A stretch of DNA of 57,770 nucleotides. Source: Dyella ginsengisoli LA-4. Lineage in GTDB: Bacteria; Pseudomonadota; Gammaproteobacteria; Xanthomonadales; Rhodanobacteraceae. Below the pieces are notes generated by a model that had not been told where the DNA came from, searched no databases, and saw only the letters and a program-made list of their open reading frames with translations. Both the position numbers and the translations under genes were made by a program. Below are positions 14,298 through 22,882 of this stretch, in pieces (the first letter of the stretch is position 1; the number at the start of each line of letters is the position of its first letter). The stretch spans positions 1 through 57,770 of the forward strand of contig NZ_AMSF01000064.1 of NCBI RefSeq assembly GCF_000334915.1, read 5' to 3'.

Positions 14298-15221
14298 ATG
14301 AGCACTGAGCCAAGCGAGCCTCAGACAACCAGTCCAGCGGACGTGTTCGCTTCGATGCCGCAGCAGCAGGAGATGCCGCTGGCGATCGTGCGCGGCGAAC
14401 CGATGCTGCAGATGCCGCAGGACCTGTACATCCCGCCGGACGCGCTGGAAGTCATCCTGGAAGCGTTCGAGGGTCCGTTGGACCTGCTGCTTTACCTGAT
14501 CCGCCGGCAGAACCTGGACATCCTGGACATCCCGGTCGCCGAGATCACCCGCCAGTACATGGCCTACATCGAGCTGATGCGCGATGTCATGCGGCTGGAA
14601 CTGGCGGCCGAATACCTGCTGATGGCCGCGATCCTGGCCGAGATCAAATCGCGGCTGCTGCTGCCGCGGCCGCCCACCGAAGAAGGGGTGGAAGAGGATC
14701 CCCGCGCCGACCTGGTCCGCCGGCTGCAGGAGTACGAGCGGTTCAAGAAGGCCGCCGAGGACATCGACGCCCTGCCCCGCGTGGAACGCGACACGGTGCC
14801 GGTACAGGTCGACGCGGGCGAGCGCACGGTGATCCGCCTGCCGCCACCGCTGGACCTGAAGGAAATGCTGCTGGCGCTCAAGGACGTGATGCACCGCGCG
14901 GAGTTGTTCGGCCATCACGCCATCAAGCGCGAGGCCCTCAGCGTCCGCCAGCGCATGGGCGAACTGCTGGGCAAGCTGGAGAGCGTCAATTTCCAGCGCT
15001 TCGAAACGCTGTTCGATCCGGCCGAAGGCCGGCTCGGCGTGGTGGTGACCTTCCTGGCCATGCTCGAGCTGGCCAAGGAAATGCTGATCGAGATCGTGCA
15101 GGAGGCGCCGCTGGCGCCGATCTACCTCCGGGCCAAGGCCGACGCGGGCGACTACCAGGACGCCACCGACGCCGACGCGCCCACCGATGAATCCGCCGGA
15201 GAAGCCTCCGCCTATGAGTGA
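14298..15221 (+). CDS. scpA: ScpA, segregation and condensation protein A (kleisin)
   Basis: ScpA is the kleisin that bridges SMC heads in the SMC-ScpAB condensin. From ATG 14298 (MSTEPSEPQ) it has 307 residues; ATG 14355 is a possible shorter start, and no strong ribosome binding site marks either. The family N-domain is clear: FEGPLDLLLYLIRRQNLDI, IPVAEITRQY, EYLLMAAILAEIKSRLLLP (cited in part). A C-terminal winged-helix region follows (RLGVVVTFLAMLELAKE). It overlaps scpB by 8 bases. No smc gene lies in the window. Confidence 0.93.
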   Translation: MSTEPSEPQTTSPADVFASMPQQQEMPLAIVRGEPMLQMPQDLYIPPDALEVILEAFEGPLDLLLYLIRRQNLDILDIPVAEITRQYMAYIELMRDVMRLELAAEYLLMAAILAEIKSRLLLPRPPTEEGVEEDPRADLVRRLQEYERFKKAAEDIDALPRVERDTVPVQVDAGERTVIRLPPPLDLKEMLLALKDVMHRAELFGHHAIKREALSVRQRMGELLGKLESVNFQRFETLFDPAEGRLGVVVTFLAMLELAKEMLIEIVQEAPLAPIYLRAKADAGDYQDATDADAPTDESAGEASAYE

Positions 15222-16215
15222 CAACCAGGAACTCGCCAGCCCAGTCCGCGACGAACCGGACCGCCAGGAGCCGCTCGGCATCGAGCAGCTCAAGCCGATC
15301 GTCGAAGCCGCCCTGCTTGCCTCCAGCAACCCGCTGACGATGGCCCAGCTGGTCGAGCTGTTCGGCGAAGAACACGAAGTGACCCGCGAGCTCGTCGCGC
15401 GCACCCTCGAGGCGCTGGCTGGCGACTGCGAGGGGCGCGGCGTGGAGCTGAAGGAGGTCGCCTCGGGCTTCCGCTACCAGGTGAAGCAGGCCGTGCATCC
15501 GTGGCTGTCGCGGATGTGGACCGAGCGCCCCAGCCGCTATTCCCGCGCGCTGCTGGAGACACTGGCACTGATCGCCTACCGCCAGCCGATCACCCGCCCG
15601 GAGATCGAACAGATCCGCGGCGTGGTGGTGTCCTCCAACATCATCAAGACGCTGGAGGAGCGCGACTGGATCCGCGTGGTCGGCCACCGCGACGTGCCGG
15701 GCCGGCCCGCGCTGTTCGGCACCACCCGCGCGTTCCTCGACTACTTCAACCTGAAGTCGCTGGACGAGCTGCCGCCGCTGTCGGAGATCCGCGACATGGA
15801 AGACCCGCAGCTGCGCTTCGAGCCCGAACCGCTGCCGGCGCGGGTGGTGAAGGACCTGCCGATCGATCCCGAGGCAGAGGCCGAGGCGCAGGCGGCGGCC
15901 AGCGCCGGGGATGCCGATCCGGCAGAGCCGGCCGACGCCACCGCAGCCAGAGACGATATCGACCCGGGCGCGGATTTCGACGTTCATGATCTCGCCGAAG
16001 CCGCCAATCCGAACGGCACGGAAGAGGCCGCGAACGATGACACCGAGGAAGCCGCCGCGGCCTCCGATGGCGCCGAAGAAGAACCCTCGTCCGTCGCGCA
16101 CCCGCGCGACGGCACCCCGCCAGCCCCTGACGGGCTGTCCACCGAACCGACCACTGCCGACGAGGCAGCGATCCCCGCGGACGCCGACAACGGCGACGCC
16201 GACAAGCATTCCTGA
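15214..16215 (+). CDS. scpB: ScpB, segregation and condensation protein B
   Basis: ScpB dimerises and binds the ScpA linker. I start at ATG 15214 (MSDNQELASP), overlapping the scpA stop, giving 333 residues; an in-frame ATG at 15187 would add nine. The two winged helices cover about residues 20-190 (VEAALLASSNPLTMAQLVELF, YSRALLETLALIAYRQPITR, FGTTRAFLDYFNLKSLDELP, each cited in part). After about residue 190 comes a long acidic, Ala/Glu/Asp-rich tail that looks disordered and is lineage-specific. Confidence 0.93.
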   Translation: MSDNQELASPVRDEPDRQEPLGIEQLKPIVEAALLASSNPLTMAQLVELFGEEHEVTRELVARTLEALAGDCEGRGVELKEVASGFRYQVKQAVHPWLSRMWTERPSRYSRALLETLALIAYRQPITRPEIEQIRGVVVSSNIIKTLEERDWIRVVGHRDVPGRPALFGTTRAFLDYFNLKSLDELPPLSEIRDMEDPQLRFEPEPLPARVVKDLPIDPEAEAEAQAAASAGDADPAEPADATAARDDIDPGADFDVHDLAEAANPNGTEEAANDDTEEAAAASDGAEEEPSSVAHPRDGTPPAPDGLSTEPTTADEAAIPADADNGDADKHS

Positions 16216-16227
16216 GGAGTCACGCGC

Positions 16228-17625
16228 ATGACTGCGCCGCAGAAATCCCTACTTACCCTCAAGCGCCCCGCACGGGCCGAAAACGAGCCCGCTCTGGAAG
16301 AGCGCCTGCACAAGGTCCTGGCCAACGCCGGGCTCGGCTCGCGCCGGATGCTCGAGCAGCGCATCCAGGCGGGCGAAGTCGAGCTCAACGGCCAGCCGGC
16401 CGCCATCGGCGCCAGCGTGCATGCCGGCGACCGCGTGGTGATCGACGGCAAGCAGTTCGTCGTCGCCACCGACAACCGCGACGAAACCGAGGTGCTGGTC
16501 TACCACAAGCCAGAAGGCGTGATGACCACCCGGGACGATCCGGAAGGTCGCCCCACCGTGTTCGAGGAACTGCCGCGCCTGAAGGGCGCGCGCTGGGTCG
16601 CCGTGGGCCGGCTGGACATCAACACCACCGGCCTGCTGCTGCTTACCACCGATGGCGAGCTCGCCAACGCGCTGATGCATCCCAAGAGCGGGCTGGAGCG
16701 CGAGTACCTGTGCCGTGTCCATGGCGAAGTGCCCGACGAGATCATCGAGAGGCTCAAGGCCGGCGTGGAACTGGAGGATGGCCCCGCCCGCTTCGACGAC
16801 ATCGCCATCATCAGCCGCGGCGGCAGCCACAGCTGGTTCCGCGTGGTGATCCGCGAGGGCCGCAACCGCGAGGTGCGCCGCCTGTGGGATTCGCAGGGCT
16901 TCCTGGTCAGCCGTCTCAAGCGCATCCGCTACGGCAACGTGCAGCTGCCGCGCGCCCTGCGCCGCGGCGACTGCGAGTCGCTGGGCGAGGACGCCGTGAA
17001 GGAGCTGCGCAAGCTCACCGGGCTGGGCGCGCCCCAGCCGGTGCTGACGCTCAGCCCGGTGCTGCACCAGCGCCGTGCCCCTCGCCACGTCACCGAGTAC
17101 CGCCCGGAACGCGGCGCCGCCACCGCGTGGAGCAGCGCCGCCGCCGACGAAGCACGCGAGTTGCGGGCGTTCGACCGTATCCGCGACGAACCGGCGCGCG
17201 GCAAGGGGCGTCGCCCCGGTCGCGAGGTGAACGGCAACGTCGCCCGCCCGGAGCGCCCGGGCCAGCCCCGCAAGAGCCGCAGCAAGCGCGGCGTGGCGCC
17301 CGGCCAGGAACTGCCCTCGGTGCGCACCTGGTTCGCCGGTGAAACCCGTGACGGCCAGCCGGCCGGCGGTGGCCAGGGCAAGCCCGGTGGCGCCAAGCGC
17401 CGTCGCGGCGGCGGTGGCGCGGGTGCCGCCGGCGCGGCGGCTCCCTACAGCGGCTTCGGCGGCGAAAAGCGCGGCCCAGGCGGCAACCGTGGCAACAACG
17501 CTGGCAACCGTGGCAATGCAGGCAATCGCGGCAACGCCGGCAACCGGGGCCCCCGGCCGGGCGGCAACAGCGGCGGCGGTCGTGGCGGCAAGCGCCCCGG
17601 CGGCAACCGCGGTGGCAATCACTGA
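16228..17625 (+). CDS. rluB: RluB, 23S rRNA pseudouridine synthase with Gly/Asn/Arg tail
   Basis: RluB makes pseudouridine 2605 in 23S rRNA. ATG 16228 is 8 bases after GAGGAG. An S4 RNA-binding domain (RLHKVLANAGLGSRRMLEQR) is followed by the RsuA-type catalytic domain with GRLDINTTGLLLLT (catalytic Asp) and REGRNREVRRLWDS. The catalytic part ends near residue 265; the remaining 200 residues are basic and low in complexity, ending in repeats of GNRGNAGNRG and GGKRPGGNRGGN. It follows scpB by 12 bases, the common scpA-scpB-rluB order. Confidence 0.94.
   Translation: MTAPQKSLLTLKRPARAENEPALEERLHKVLANAGLGSRRMLEQRIQAGEVELNGQPAAIGASVHAGDRVVIDGKQFVVATDNRDETEVLVYHKPEGVMTTRDDPEGRPTVFEELPRLKGARWVAVGRLDINTTGLLLLTTDGELANALMHPKSGLEREYLCRVHGEVPDEIIERLKAGVELEDGPARFDDIAIISRGGSHSWFRVVIREGRNREVRRLWDSQGFLVSRLKRIRYGNVQLPRALRRGDCESLGEDAVKELRKLTGLGAPQPVLTLSPVLHQRRAPRHVTEYRPERGAATAWSSAAADEARELRAFDRIRDEPARGKGRRPGREVNGNVARPERPGQPRKSRSKRGVAPGQELPSVRTWFAGETRDGQPAGGGQGKPGGAKRRRGGGGAGAAGAAAPYSGFGGEKRGPGGNRGNNAGNRGNAGNRGNAGNRGPRPGGNSGGGRGGKRPGGNRGGNH
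17480..17622 (+). repeat. Low-complexity repeat coding GNRGNA units in rluB
   Basis: The DNA repeats units like GGCAACCGTGGCAA about six times, coding Gly-Asn-Arg-Gly-Asn-Ala. It looks like a slippage-prone, RGG-like RNA-binding tail and may vary between strains. Confidence 0.75.
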
Positions 17626-17651
17626 CGGATCCGAGTCGTCCGCGGTTGCAG

Positions 17652-17685
17652 ACGAAAAAGCCGCCCGAATGGGCGGCTTTTTCGT
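17652..17685. terminator. Bidirectional terminator between rluB and the lipoprotein gene
   Basis: Perfect 15-bp stem (ACGAAAAAGCCGCCC and its complement) with a GAAT loop, T-rich on one side and A-rich on the other, so it can end both convergent transcripts. Confidence 0.93.
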
Positions 17686-17714
17686 GACGGCGGCGAAACC
17701 ATGCCGCGCGGACG

Positions 17715-18734
17715 CTACTGCTGCAGTGCCTTGGCCGTGGCCGGATCGAGCTTGCCGGTCACGTCCAGACCCCGAATGCGCTGAAAACTGCTCAGCGCGG
17801 ACGAAGTGCCCGGGCCCGGACGGCCGTCGATGCGACTCTTGTAGAGACCGAGCGACGCCAGCTTGCGCTGCGCATCCCGGAGCGAGAGGCCCGCCACATC
17901 ACCTGCACCCGACGGGGACTCGCCATCCACGGAAAGGGCACCGCCGGTGCCCAGGCCACCGGATACGTGCTGCGGCGCGTATTCGCGCACCGCCTTGACC
18001 ATCTGGTTGTAGGAGTCGAGGAAAGCCGCCGCGATCACCTTGCCCTGCGGCGTCTTGGCGTACGCGCCGGCAGCACCGACGGCACCCGCACCACCGAACA
18101 GCCCCCCGAACCCGAAATCCATGTTCTTCGCGCTGCCCTGCGCGATCGCCACCTGCACGCCCGACCGGGTGTCGGTGAGCATCAGCGTGGTGGACGCCTC
18201 GCTGGTCTTCATCGAGCCGACCACCGCCCCGACCAGCGCACCGTAGGGCACCAGCCCGGCCAGGCCCGCCGCCCCGCCGCCCGTGTCCTGCGAGAACTGG
18301 ATGTTCGGCGTCACCACGTAGTCGGCGGCCACCATCTGGTGCGGTCGCAGATTGCTGCTCGAGCGCAATTCACCGGAAGCGGCCAGGTCGCGCTCGCGCA
18401 TCATCGAGGTCATGCCGCGACCGCGATCGACCACGACGAAGCAGTTGCTCTGCTGGATCATCATGCGGATCAGCGGCGTGGTCGACGGCAAGTGGTACTG
18501 CTGGGTCAGCATGGCGTACCACGGCTCGCCCTCGTCCTCCTCCACGGCCAGCGTCCCCAGCGGCTTCGGGCAATGCTCGAGGGTCGGATTGGCGTTCTTG
18601 CTGTTGGCGCCGCCGGCCGACCCGGCGACCGGGTTCTTGCCGCCGCCGGTCTGCAGGGTCGAGCAGCCGGCCAGGCCCGTGAAGGCAACGATCGCAAGGG
18701 CAAGAGCGCCCTGCTTGAGAGAGTCAATTCTCAT
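17715..18734 (-). CDS. CsgG-like lipoprotein with C-terminal peptidoglycan-binding domain
   Basis: Protein of 339 residues from ATG 18734, with GGAG 5 bases upstream. A lipoprotein signal ends in GLAGC (cysteine near residue 24). The middle region (LIRMMIQQSNCFVVVDRGRG, ADYVVTPNIQFSQ, TTLMLTDTRSGVQVAIAQG) resembles the CsgG / LpoB-type fold that assembles in the outer membrane. A glycine-rich stretch follows, then a PG-binding repeat (DAQRKLASLGLYKSRIDGRP ... SALSSFQRIRGLDVTGKLD) at the C-terminus. A plausible job is an outer-membrane factor touching the cell wall; no curli genes are nearby. Domain calls are by eye. Confidence 0.75.
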   Translation of the reverse strand: MRIDSLKQGALALAIVAFTGLAGCSTLQTGGGKNPVAGSAGGANSKNANPTLEHCPKPLGTLAVEEDEGEPWYAMLTQQYHLPSTTPLIRMMIQQSNCFVVVDRGRGMTSMMRERDLAASGELRSSSNLRPHQMVAADYVVTPNIQFSQDTGGGAAGLAGLVPYGALVGAVVGSMKTSEASTTLMLTDTRSGVQVAIAQGSAKNMDFGFGGLFGGAGAVGAAGAYAKTPQGKVIAAAFLDSYNQMVKAVREYAPQHVSGGLGTGGALSVDGESPSGAGDVAGLSLRDAQRKLASLGLYKSRIDGRPGPGTSSALSSFQRIRGLDVTGKLDPATAKALQQ

Positions 18735-19203
18735 GATTACTCCATGATGGAAACGAGTGGGAGGAACGGAGGGAGCGTCGAACCACCGAACCCCGCCGCG
18801 CGGGCCAAGACCATCCGTCCCCGTCGCGCGGGGAGCCATGTGCGGAAGGTTCGGGATAGCCGCAACGCGGACCGGTCCGGCCCTGGCGGCGGCGACCTAG
18901 CGTGCCGGTCCGCCGTCGGGCGGCATCGGCGGAACGTCGACGACGTGGTACGTGATGGGCGCGCGCGACGGCGCCCGCATGAACTCGTCCTTGAGCATTG
19001 GTTTGCATCCCCTGGCTTTGCGCCAGCGGCCAAAGCGCACTTGCCGTGCCCCGGTTCCGCCAGACGCCGCGCAAGGCTACGGGCCGGAGATGTGGCGGAT
19101 CAAGCGCAAAAGGTGGAGGAAATCACCTTTTTCCGCGCCTCGCTCATCGTCGCGCGATGACCCGACAGGCATGCCGAGAAATCCCCTACACGCCCGTCAT
19201 CCT
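18735..19203. other. Intergenic region with one possible micro-ORF
   Basis: 469 bases between the CsgG-like lipoprotein and the omega-amidase. Apart from the 33-codon frame listed separately I see no gene. It carries the promoter of the lipoprotein gene and the 3' end region of the yafV operon. Confidence 0.4.
18897..18998 (-). CDS. Possible small protein of 33 residues
   Basis: A short frame reads MLKDEFMRAPSRAPITYH... and ends VPPMPPDGGPAR before TAG. An AGGGG lies about 10 bases before the ATG, and the frame uses GC-ending codons like the neighbours. The frame stays open upstream to about 19070, so a GTG start at 19040 is also possible. No known family is recognised; it could be chance. 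Confidence 0.25.
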   Translation of the reverse strand: MLKDEFMRAPSRAPITYHVVDVPPMPPDGGPAR

Positions 19204-20013
19204 TCACGACAGCAGCTGGAACGCGTCGGCATCCATCCAGGCGGGAAAGCGCTCGCGATGGGCGAGCAGTGGCGCCGGATCGATGCGCACGGTCGCCACC
19301 TGCTCCTGCGCACCCAGTTCGATCAGCGGCTCGCCCACCGGATCCAGCACGGCGCTGTCGCCCGCATACGGAAGATCGTTGCCGTCCATGCCCACGCGGT
19401 TCACGCCGATGACGTAGCTGAGGTTCTCGATCGCGCGGGCGCGCAGCAGCGTGCGCCACGGCTGCCGGCGCGGCGCCGGCCAGTTGGCCACGAACAGCGC
19501 CAGGTCGTAGTCCATGCCACCGGTTGCCTGTTCGTTGCGGCCATTGCGCAGCCACACCGGGAAACGGAGGTCGTAGCAGACCTGCGGCAGGATCCTCCAG
19601 CCCTTCAGCTCGACGATCAGCCGCTCGCGGCCGCCGCCGTAGCGGGTGTGCTCGCCGGCCATGCGGAACAGGTGGCGCTTGTCGTACTGCTGCAGGTCTC
19701 CCTGCGGGGTCGCCCACAGCATCCGGTTGTAGACCGTCTCGCCTTCGCGGATCGCCAGACTGCCGGTGATCGTCGCGCCGACCTCGGTAGCCAGCGCGCG
19801 CAGCCACGCCACGCCCGGTCCGTCCATCGTCTCGGCGCTGACGCGGGTGTCGTTGCTGAAGCCGGACAGGAAGGTTTCCGGCAGCACGAACAGGTCCGTC
19901 GCGCCCGCATGCGCGCGCACCAGACTGCCGTAGTAATCGCGGTTCGCCTCGGCGTCGTGCCAGCGCGTGGCGCCCTGCACGAGGGTGACGACCAGCGGCT
20001 GCAGGATGCTCAC
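19204..20013 (-). CDS. yafV: YafV-type omega-amidase (nitrilase family)
   Basis: Carbon-nitrogen hydrolase that removes ammonia from 2-oxoglutaramate and 2-oxosuccinamate. Start GTG 20013 overlaps the upstream aminotransferase stop as GTGA, giving 269 residues (E. coli YafV 256). The nitrilase triad is present: E46 in LPETFLSGF, K112 in YDKRHLF, C146 in PQVCYDLRFPVW. Coupling to a glutamine-type aminotransferase is the known functional partnership: the amidase pulls the transamination forward by destroying the keto-amide product. Confidence 0.92.
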   Translation of the reverse strand: MSILQPLVVTLVQGATRWHDAEANRDYYGSLVRAHAGATDLFVLPETFLSGFSNDTRVSAETMDGPGVAWLRALATEVGATITGSLAIREGETVYNRMLWATPQGDLQQYDKRHLFRMAGEHTRYGGGRERLIVELKGWRILPQVCYDLRFPVWLRNGRNEQATGGMDYDLALFVANWPAPRRQPWRTLLRARAIENLSYVIGVNRVGMDGNDLPYAGDSAVLDPVGEPLIELGAQEQVATVRIDPAPLLAHRERFPAWMDADAFQLLS

Positions 20014-21155
20014 AGGCGCACCAGGCGTTCGACCGCCTGCTCCAGCGTGGCATCGCTCTTGGCGAAGCACAGCCGTGCCAGCCGGGTGCCCGGCGGCGTG
20101 GCGCAGAACGGCGTCAGCGGGATCGCCGCCACGCCACCCTCGCGCACCAGCCACTGGCAGAACGCGAGGTCGTCCTCGTCGCGGATCGCCGAGTAGTCGA
20201 CCAGCTGGAAGTAGCCGCCCGGCACGTCGAGCAGCTTGAAGCGCGAGGGTGCCAGCAGCGCGCGGAAACGGTCGCGCTTGGCCTGGTAGAACGCCGGCAG
20301 CTCCAGGTAGTGCTCCGGGTGGCTCTCCAGGAATTCGGCGAAGGCGACCTGCGCCGGATGGAAGGTGCAGAAGGTGACGTACTGGTGGACCTTGCGGAAT
20401 TCGTGGCTCAGCGCGGCCGGGGCCACCGCATAGCCGACCTTCCAGCCGGTGCAGTGGTAGGTCTTGCCGAAGCTGGACACCACCACGCTGCGCGCGGCCA
20501 GTTCGGGGTGCCGCAGCACGCTCTGGTGGGCGGCGCCGTCGAAGACGATGTGTTCGTAGACCTCGTCGGACAGCACGATGATCCCCGTGTCACGCAGCAC
20601 GTCGGCCAGCTGGTCCAGGTCGTCGGCCGACAGCACGGCGCCGGACGGATTGTGCGGCGAGTTCACCAGGATCATCCGCGTGCGCGGCGTGATGGCATCG
20701 CGCACGCGCTGCCAGTCGATCGCGAAGCTGGGCTGGGTCAGCGGAATGTGCACCGCCCGCGCGCCCTGCAGGTCGATCGCCGGCTCGTAGCAGTCGTAGG
20801 CCGGATCGAACACGATCACCTCGTCGCCCTGGCGCACCAGCGCGGCGATCGCCGAAAAGATCGCCTCGGTGGCGCCGGAGGTCACCGTGACCTCGGTGTC
20901 GGGGTTCACCGCATGGCCGTACAGGCGCTCGGTCTTGCGGGCGATCGCCTCGCGCAGCGGCGCCAGGCCGATGCCCGGCGCATACTGGTTGCGACCCTCG
21001 GCCATCGCCCGGGTCACCGCCTCACGCAGCGCCTGCGGCGGCTCGTAGTCGGGGAAGCCCTGCCCCAGGTTCACTGCCTTGTGCTCCGCCGCGAGCTGGC
21101 TCATCACGCTGAAGATGGTGGTGCCGACCACGGGAAGCTTGCTGGTTATCTGCAT
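20010..21155 (-). CDS. ybdL: YbdL-type methionine/glutamine aminotransferase
   Basis: PLP-dependent aminotransferase, class I, of 381 residues. It begins MQITSKLPVVGTTIFSVMSQLA, typical of YbdL. PLP residues: N169 region in VNSPHNPSG, D197 and Y200 in LSDEVYEHI, K231 in SSFGKTYHCTGWK. The family transaminates methionine or its keto acid KMTB with glutamine, the last step of methionine salvage. It precedes yafV with a 4-base overlap. A sequence 18 bases upstream (21174-21187) matches the motif near cysJ and cysB. The rest of the salvage pathway is not in the window. Confidence 0.92.
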   Translation of the reverse strand: MQITSKLPVVGTTIFSVMSQLAAEHKAVNLGQGFPDYEPPQALREAVTRAMAEGRNQYAPGIGLAPLREAIARKTERLYGHAVNPDTEVTVTSGATEAIFSAIAALVRQGDEVIVFDPAYDCYEPAIDLQGARAVHIPLTQPSFAIDWQRVRDAITPRTRMILVNSPHNPSGAVLSADDLDQLADVLRDTGIIVLSDEVYEHIVFDGAAHQSVLRHPELAARSVVVSSFGKTYHCTGWKVGYAVAPAALSHEFRKVHQYVTFCTFHPAQVAFAEFLESHPEHYLELPAFYQAKRDRFRALLAPSRFKLLDVPGGYFQLVDYSAIRDEDDLAFCQWLVREGGVAAIPLTPFCATPPGTRLARLCFAKSDATLEQAVERLVRL

Positions 21156-21173
21156 GTGTCTGGCGTCTGTGCG

Positions 21174-21187
21174 TTTGGATGGCTAAA
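21174..21187. promoter_or_regulatory. Candidate sulfur-gene motif upstream of ybdL
   Basis: TTTGGATGGCTAAA agrees at 11 of 14 positions with the perfect palindrome TTTGGACGTCCAAA found just before cysJ. It lies 18 bases upstream of the ybdL start. The regulator is unknown. Confidence 0.35.
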
Positions 21188-21205
21188 CGTCGATGCTAGC
21201 ACGCG

Positions 21206-22177
21206 TCACGCGGCTGGCGCGTTCGGCTTTTGGCCCGTGCAGATGTCGCTCTCGCGCCGCGCGGCGGCTGGCAGCCGCTCGGCAAGGAACTCCACCAGCG
21301 CTCGCACGCCAGGCAGCTGTCCACGCCGGCTCGGGTAGACGAAGTGCATCATGCCCTCGGGTGTGCCCCACTCCGGCAGCAGCACTTCCAGTTCGCCACG
21401 CGAGACTGCCGGGGCACAGACGAACTCCGGCAGCATGGCCACGCCCGCGCCGCGCTGGGCGGCCGACAAGAGCATGGCGAAGTCGCCGCAGACCAGCCGC
21501 GGCTGGATGTCCACCACCACCCGCTCCCCGGCTGCGTCGATCAGCTCCCAGCTCTGTGTGCCGTCGTGTTCCTGCATCGACAACGCCGGCAATGCGGACA
21601 GTTCCTGCGGCGTGGACGGACGACCGTATTCGTCCAGCAATCGGGGACTTGCCACGGGCAGCACCCGGGAGTGGCCGAAGCTGCGTGCCACCAGGGTCGC
21701 ATCGGTGTCCAGCTTGGTACGCACGCGGATGGCCACGTCGACCCCCTCGCTGATCACATCCACCCGGCGGTTCGACGCCATCACGCGCACCTGCACTTTC
21801 GGGTACTGCAGCAGAAAGTCCGGCAGCACGTCCGCCAGCATGGTCTGGGTCAACGACACCGGGCAGCTAAGCCGCACCATGCCACGCGGCTCGGCACGCA
21901 GCTCGTCCACGGCGTCCTGGGCCGCCTGCGCCTCTTCCAGCACGGCCCGGCAATGACCGTAGAAGCGCTCGCCCACCTCGGTCACCACGAAGCGCCGCGT
22001 GGTCCGCTGCAGCAGGCGCACACCCAGACGCTCTTCCAACTGAGCGATGCGCTTGCTCAGGCGCGACTTGGGAATGCCCAGCGCCCGCCCTGCAGCCGAA
22101 AAGCCCTTGTGTTCGACCACGGCAGCGAAGAAGTAGAGATCGTTGAGGTCCTGCAGAGTACCGGTCAATGGATACAT
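21206..22177 (-). CDS. LysR-family regulator, divergent from azoR
   Basis: LysR regulator of 323 residues of the CrgA/DsdC-like group, with the HTH at about residues 10-68 (DLNDLYFFAAVVEHKGFSAA, LGIPKSRLSKRIAQLEERLG) and an effector domain starting GMVRLSCPVSLTQTML. It faces azoR over 120 bases that contain a GGGACG/CGTCCC palindrome, so it probably controls azoR and itself, perhaps in response to quinones or electrophiles, as similar pairs do. Confidence 0.9.
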   Translation of the reverse strand: MYPLTGTLQDLNDLYFFAAVVEHKGFSAAGRALGIPKSRLSKRIAQLEERLGVRLLQRTTRRFVVTEVGERFYGHCRAVLEEAQAAQDAVDELRAEPRGMVRLSCPVSLTQTMLADVLPDFLLQYPKVQVRVMASNRRVDVISEGVDVAIRVRTKLDTDATLVARSFGHSRVLPVASPRLLDEYGRPSTPQELSALPALSMQEHDGTQSWELIDAAGERVVVDIQPRLVCGDFAMLLSAAQRGAGVAMLPEFVCAPAVSRGELEVLLPEWGTPEGMMHFVYPSRRGQLPGVRALVEFLAERLPAAARRESDICTGQKPNAPAA

Positions 22178-22192
22178 GATCGTTTCCCTTTT

Positions 22193-22207
22193 GGGACGAT
22201 ACGTCCC
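22193..22207. promoter_or_regulatory. Palindrome between LysR gene and azoR, likely operator
   Basis: GGGACG and CGTCCC flank three bases (ATA), 16 bases from the LysR start codon. Position and symmetry fit a LysR-type operator acting on both divergent genes. Confidence 0.5.
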
Positions 22208-22297
22208 GAAATACCCATCTTATCCATTAATTGTTTCCAATCTATCGTTTCATCCAGCGCCGGATCACCCGGCATTGGCATGAAAACGAGGATTCCC

Positions 22298-22882
22298 ATG
22301 AACGTTCTGCATCTCGATACCAGCGCCCTGGGCGGCCATTCCGTGTCGCGCCAGCTCACCGCCTCGATCGTCGCCCAGCTCCAGCGCGACGGTGTGGCCA
22401 GTACCGTTGCCTATCGCGACCTCGCCGCCGAACCGCTGCCGCACTGGCAACCGCACGCCGACGCCAGCAGCGAGGCCGCCCAGAAGGACGAAGCCGTACT
22501 GCAGCAGTTCCTGGCCGCCGACATCGTGGTGCTCGGCGCGCCGATGTACAACTTTTCCATTACCAGCACGCTGAAGGCGTGGCTGGACCGCGTCATGGTG
22601 GCCGGCCGCACCTTCCGTTACGGCCCCAATGGCCCCGAGGGGCTGGCTGGTGGCAAGCGCGTGGTGATCGCCTCGTCGCGCGGCGGGATTTACAGCCAGG
22701 GTCCGGCCGCGGCCATGGACTTCCAGGAAAACTATCTGCGCACCGCGATGGGCTTCATCGGCATCACCGATGTGGAGTTTGTCCGTGCCGAGGGCGTGGC
22801 GATGGGCGACGAGGCCCGCCAGAAAGCGATGGAGCACGCCAACGCGACCATCGGCCAGCTGGCTCTTCGCAAGGCAGCCTGA
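22298..22882 (+). CDS. azoR: FMN-dependent NADH-azoreductase
   Basis: Flavodoxin-fold NAD(P)H:quinone/azo oxidoreductase of 194 residues, cytoplasmic; reduces quinones and azo dyes by two electrons and is seen as a detoxifying enzyme. ATG 22298 follows GAGGA. Family motifs: MNVLHLDTSALGGHSVSRQL at the FMN phosphate site, APMYNFSITSTLKAWLDRV, and SSRGGIY. It is next to a divergent LysR gene, the usual setting for this family. Confidence 0.93.
   Translation: MNVLHLDTSALGGHSVSRQLTASIVAQLQRDGVASTVAYRDLAAEPLPHWQPHADASSEAAQKDEAVLQQFLAADIVVLGAPMYNFSITSTLKAWLDRVMVAGRTFRYGPNGPEGLAGGKRVVIASSRGGIYSQGPAAAMDFQENYLRTAMGFIGITDVEFVRAEGVAMGDEARQKAMEHANATIGQLALRKAA

Noticed and set aside
16249-17622. Ala-rich open frame opposite rluB
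   Set aside because: Shadow of the rluB coding strand.
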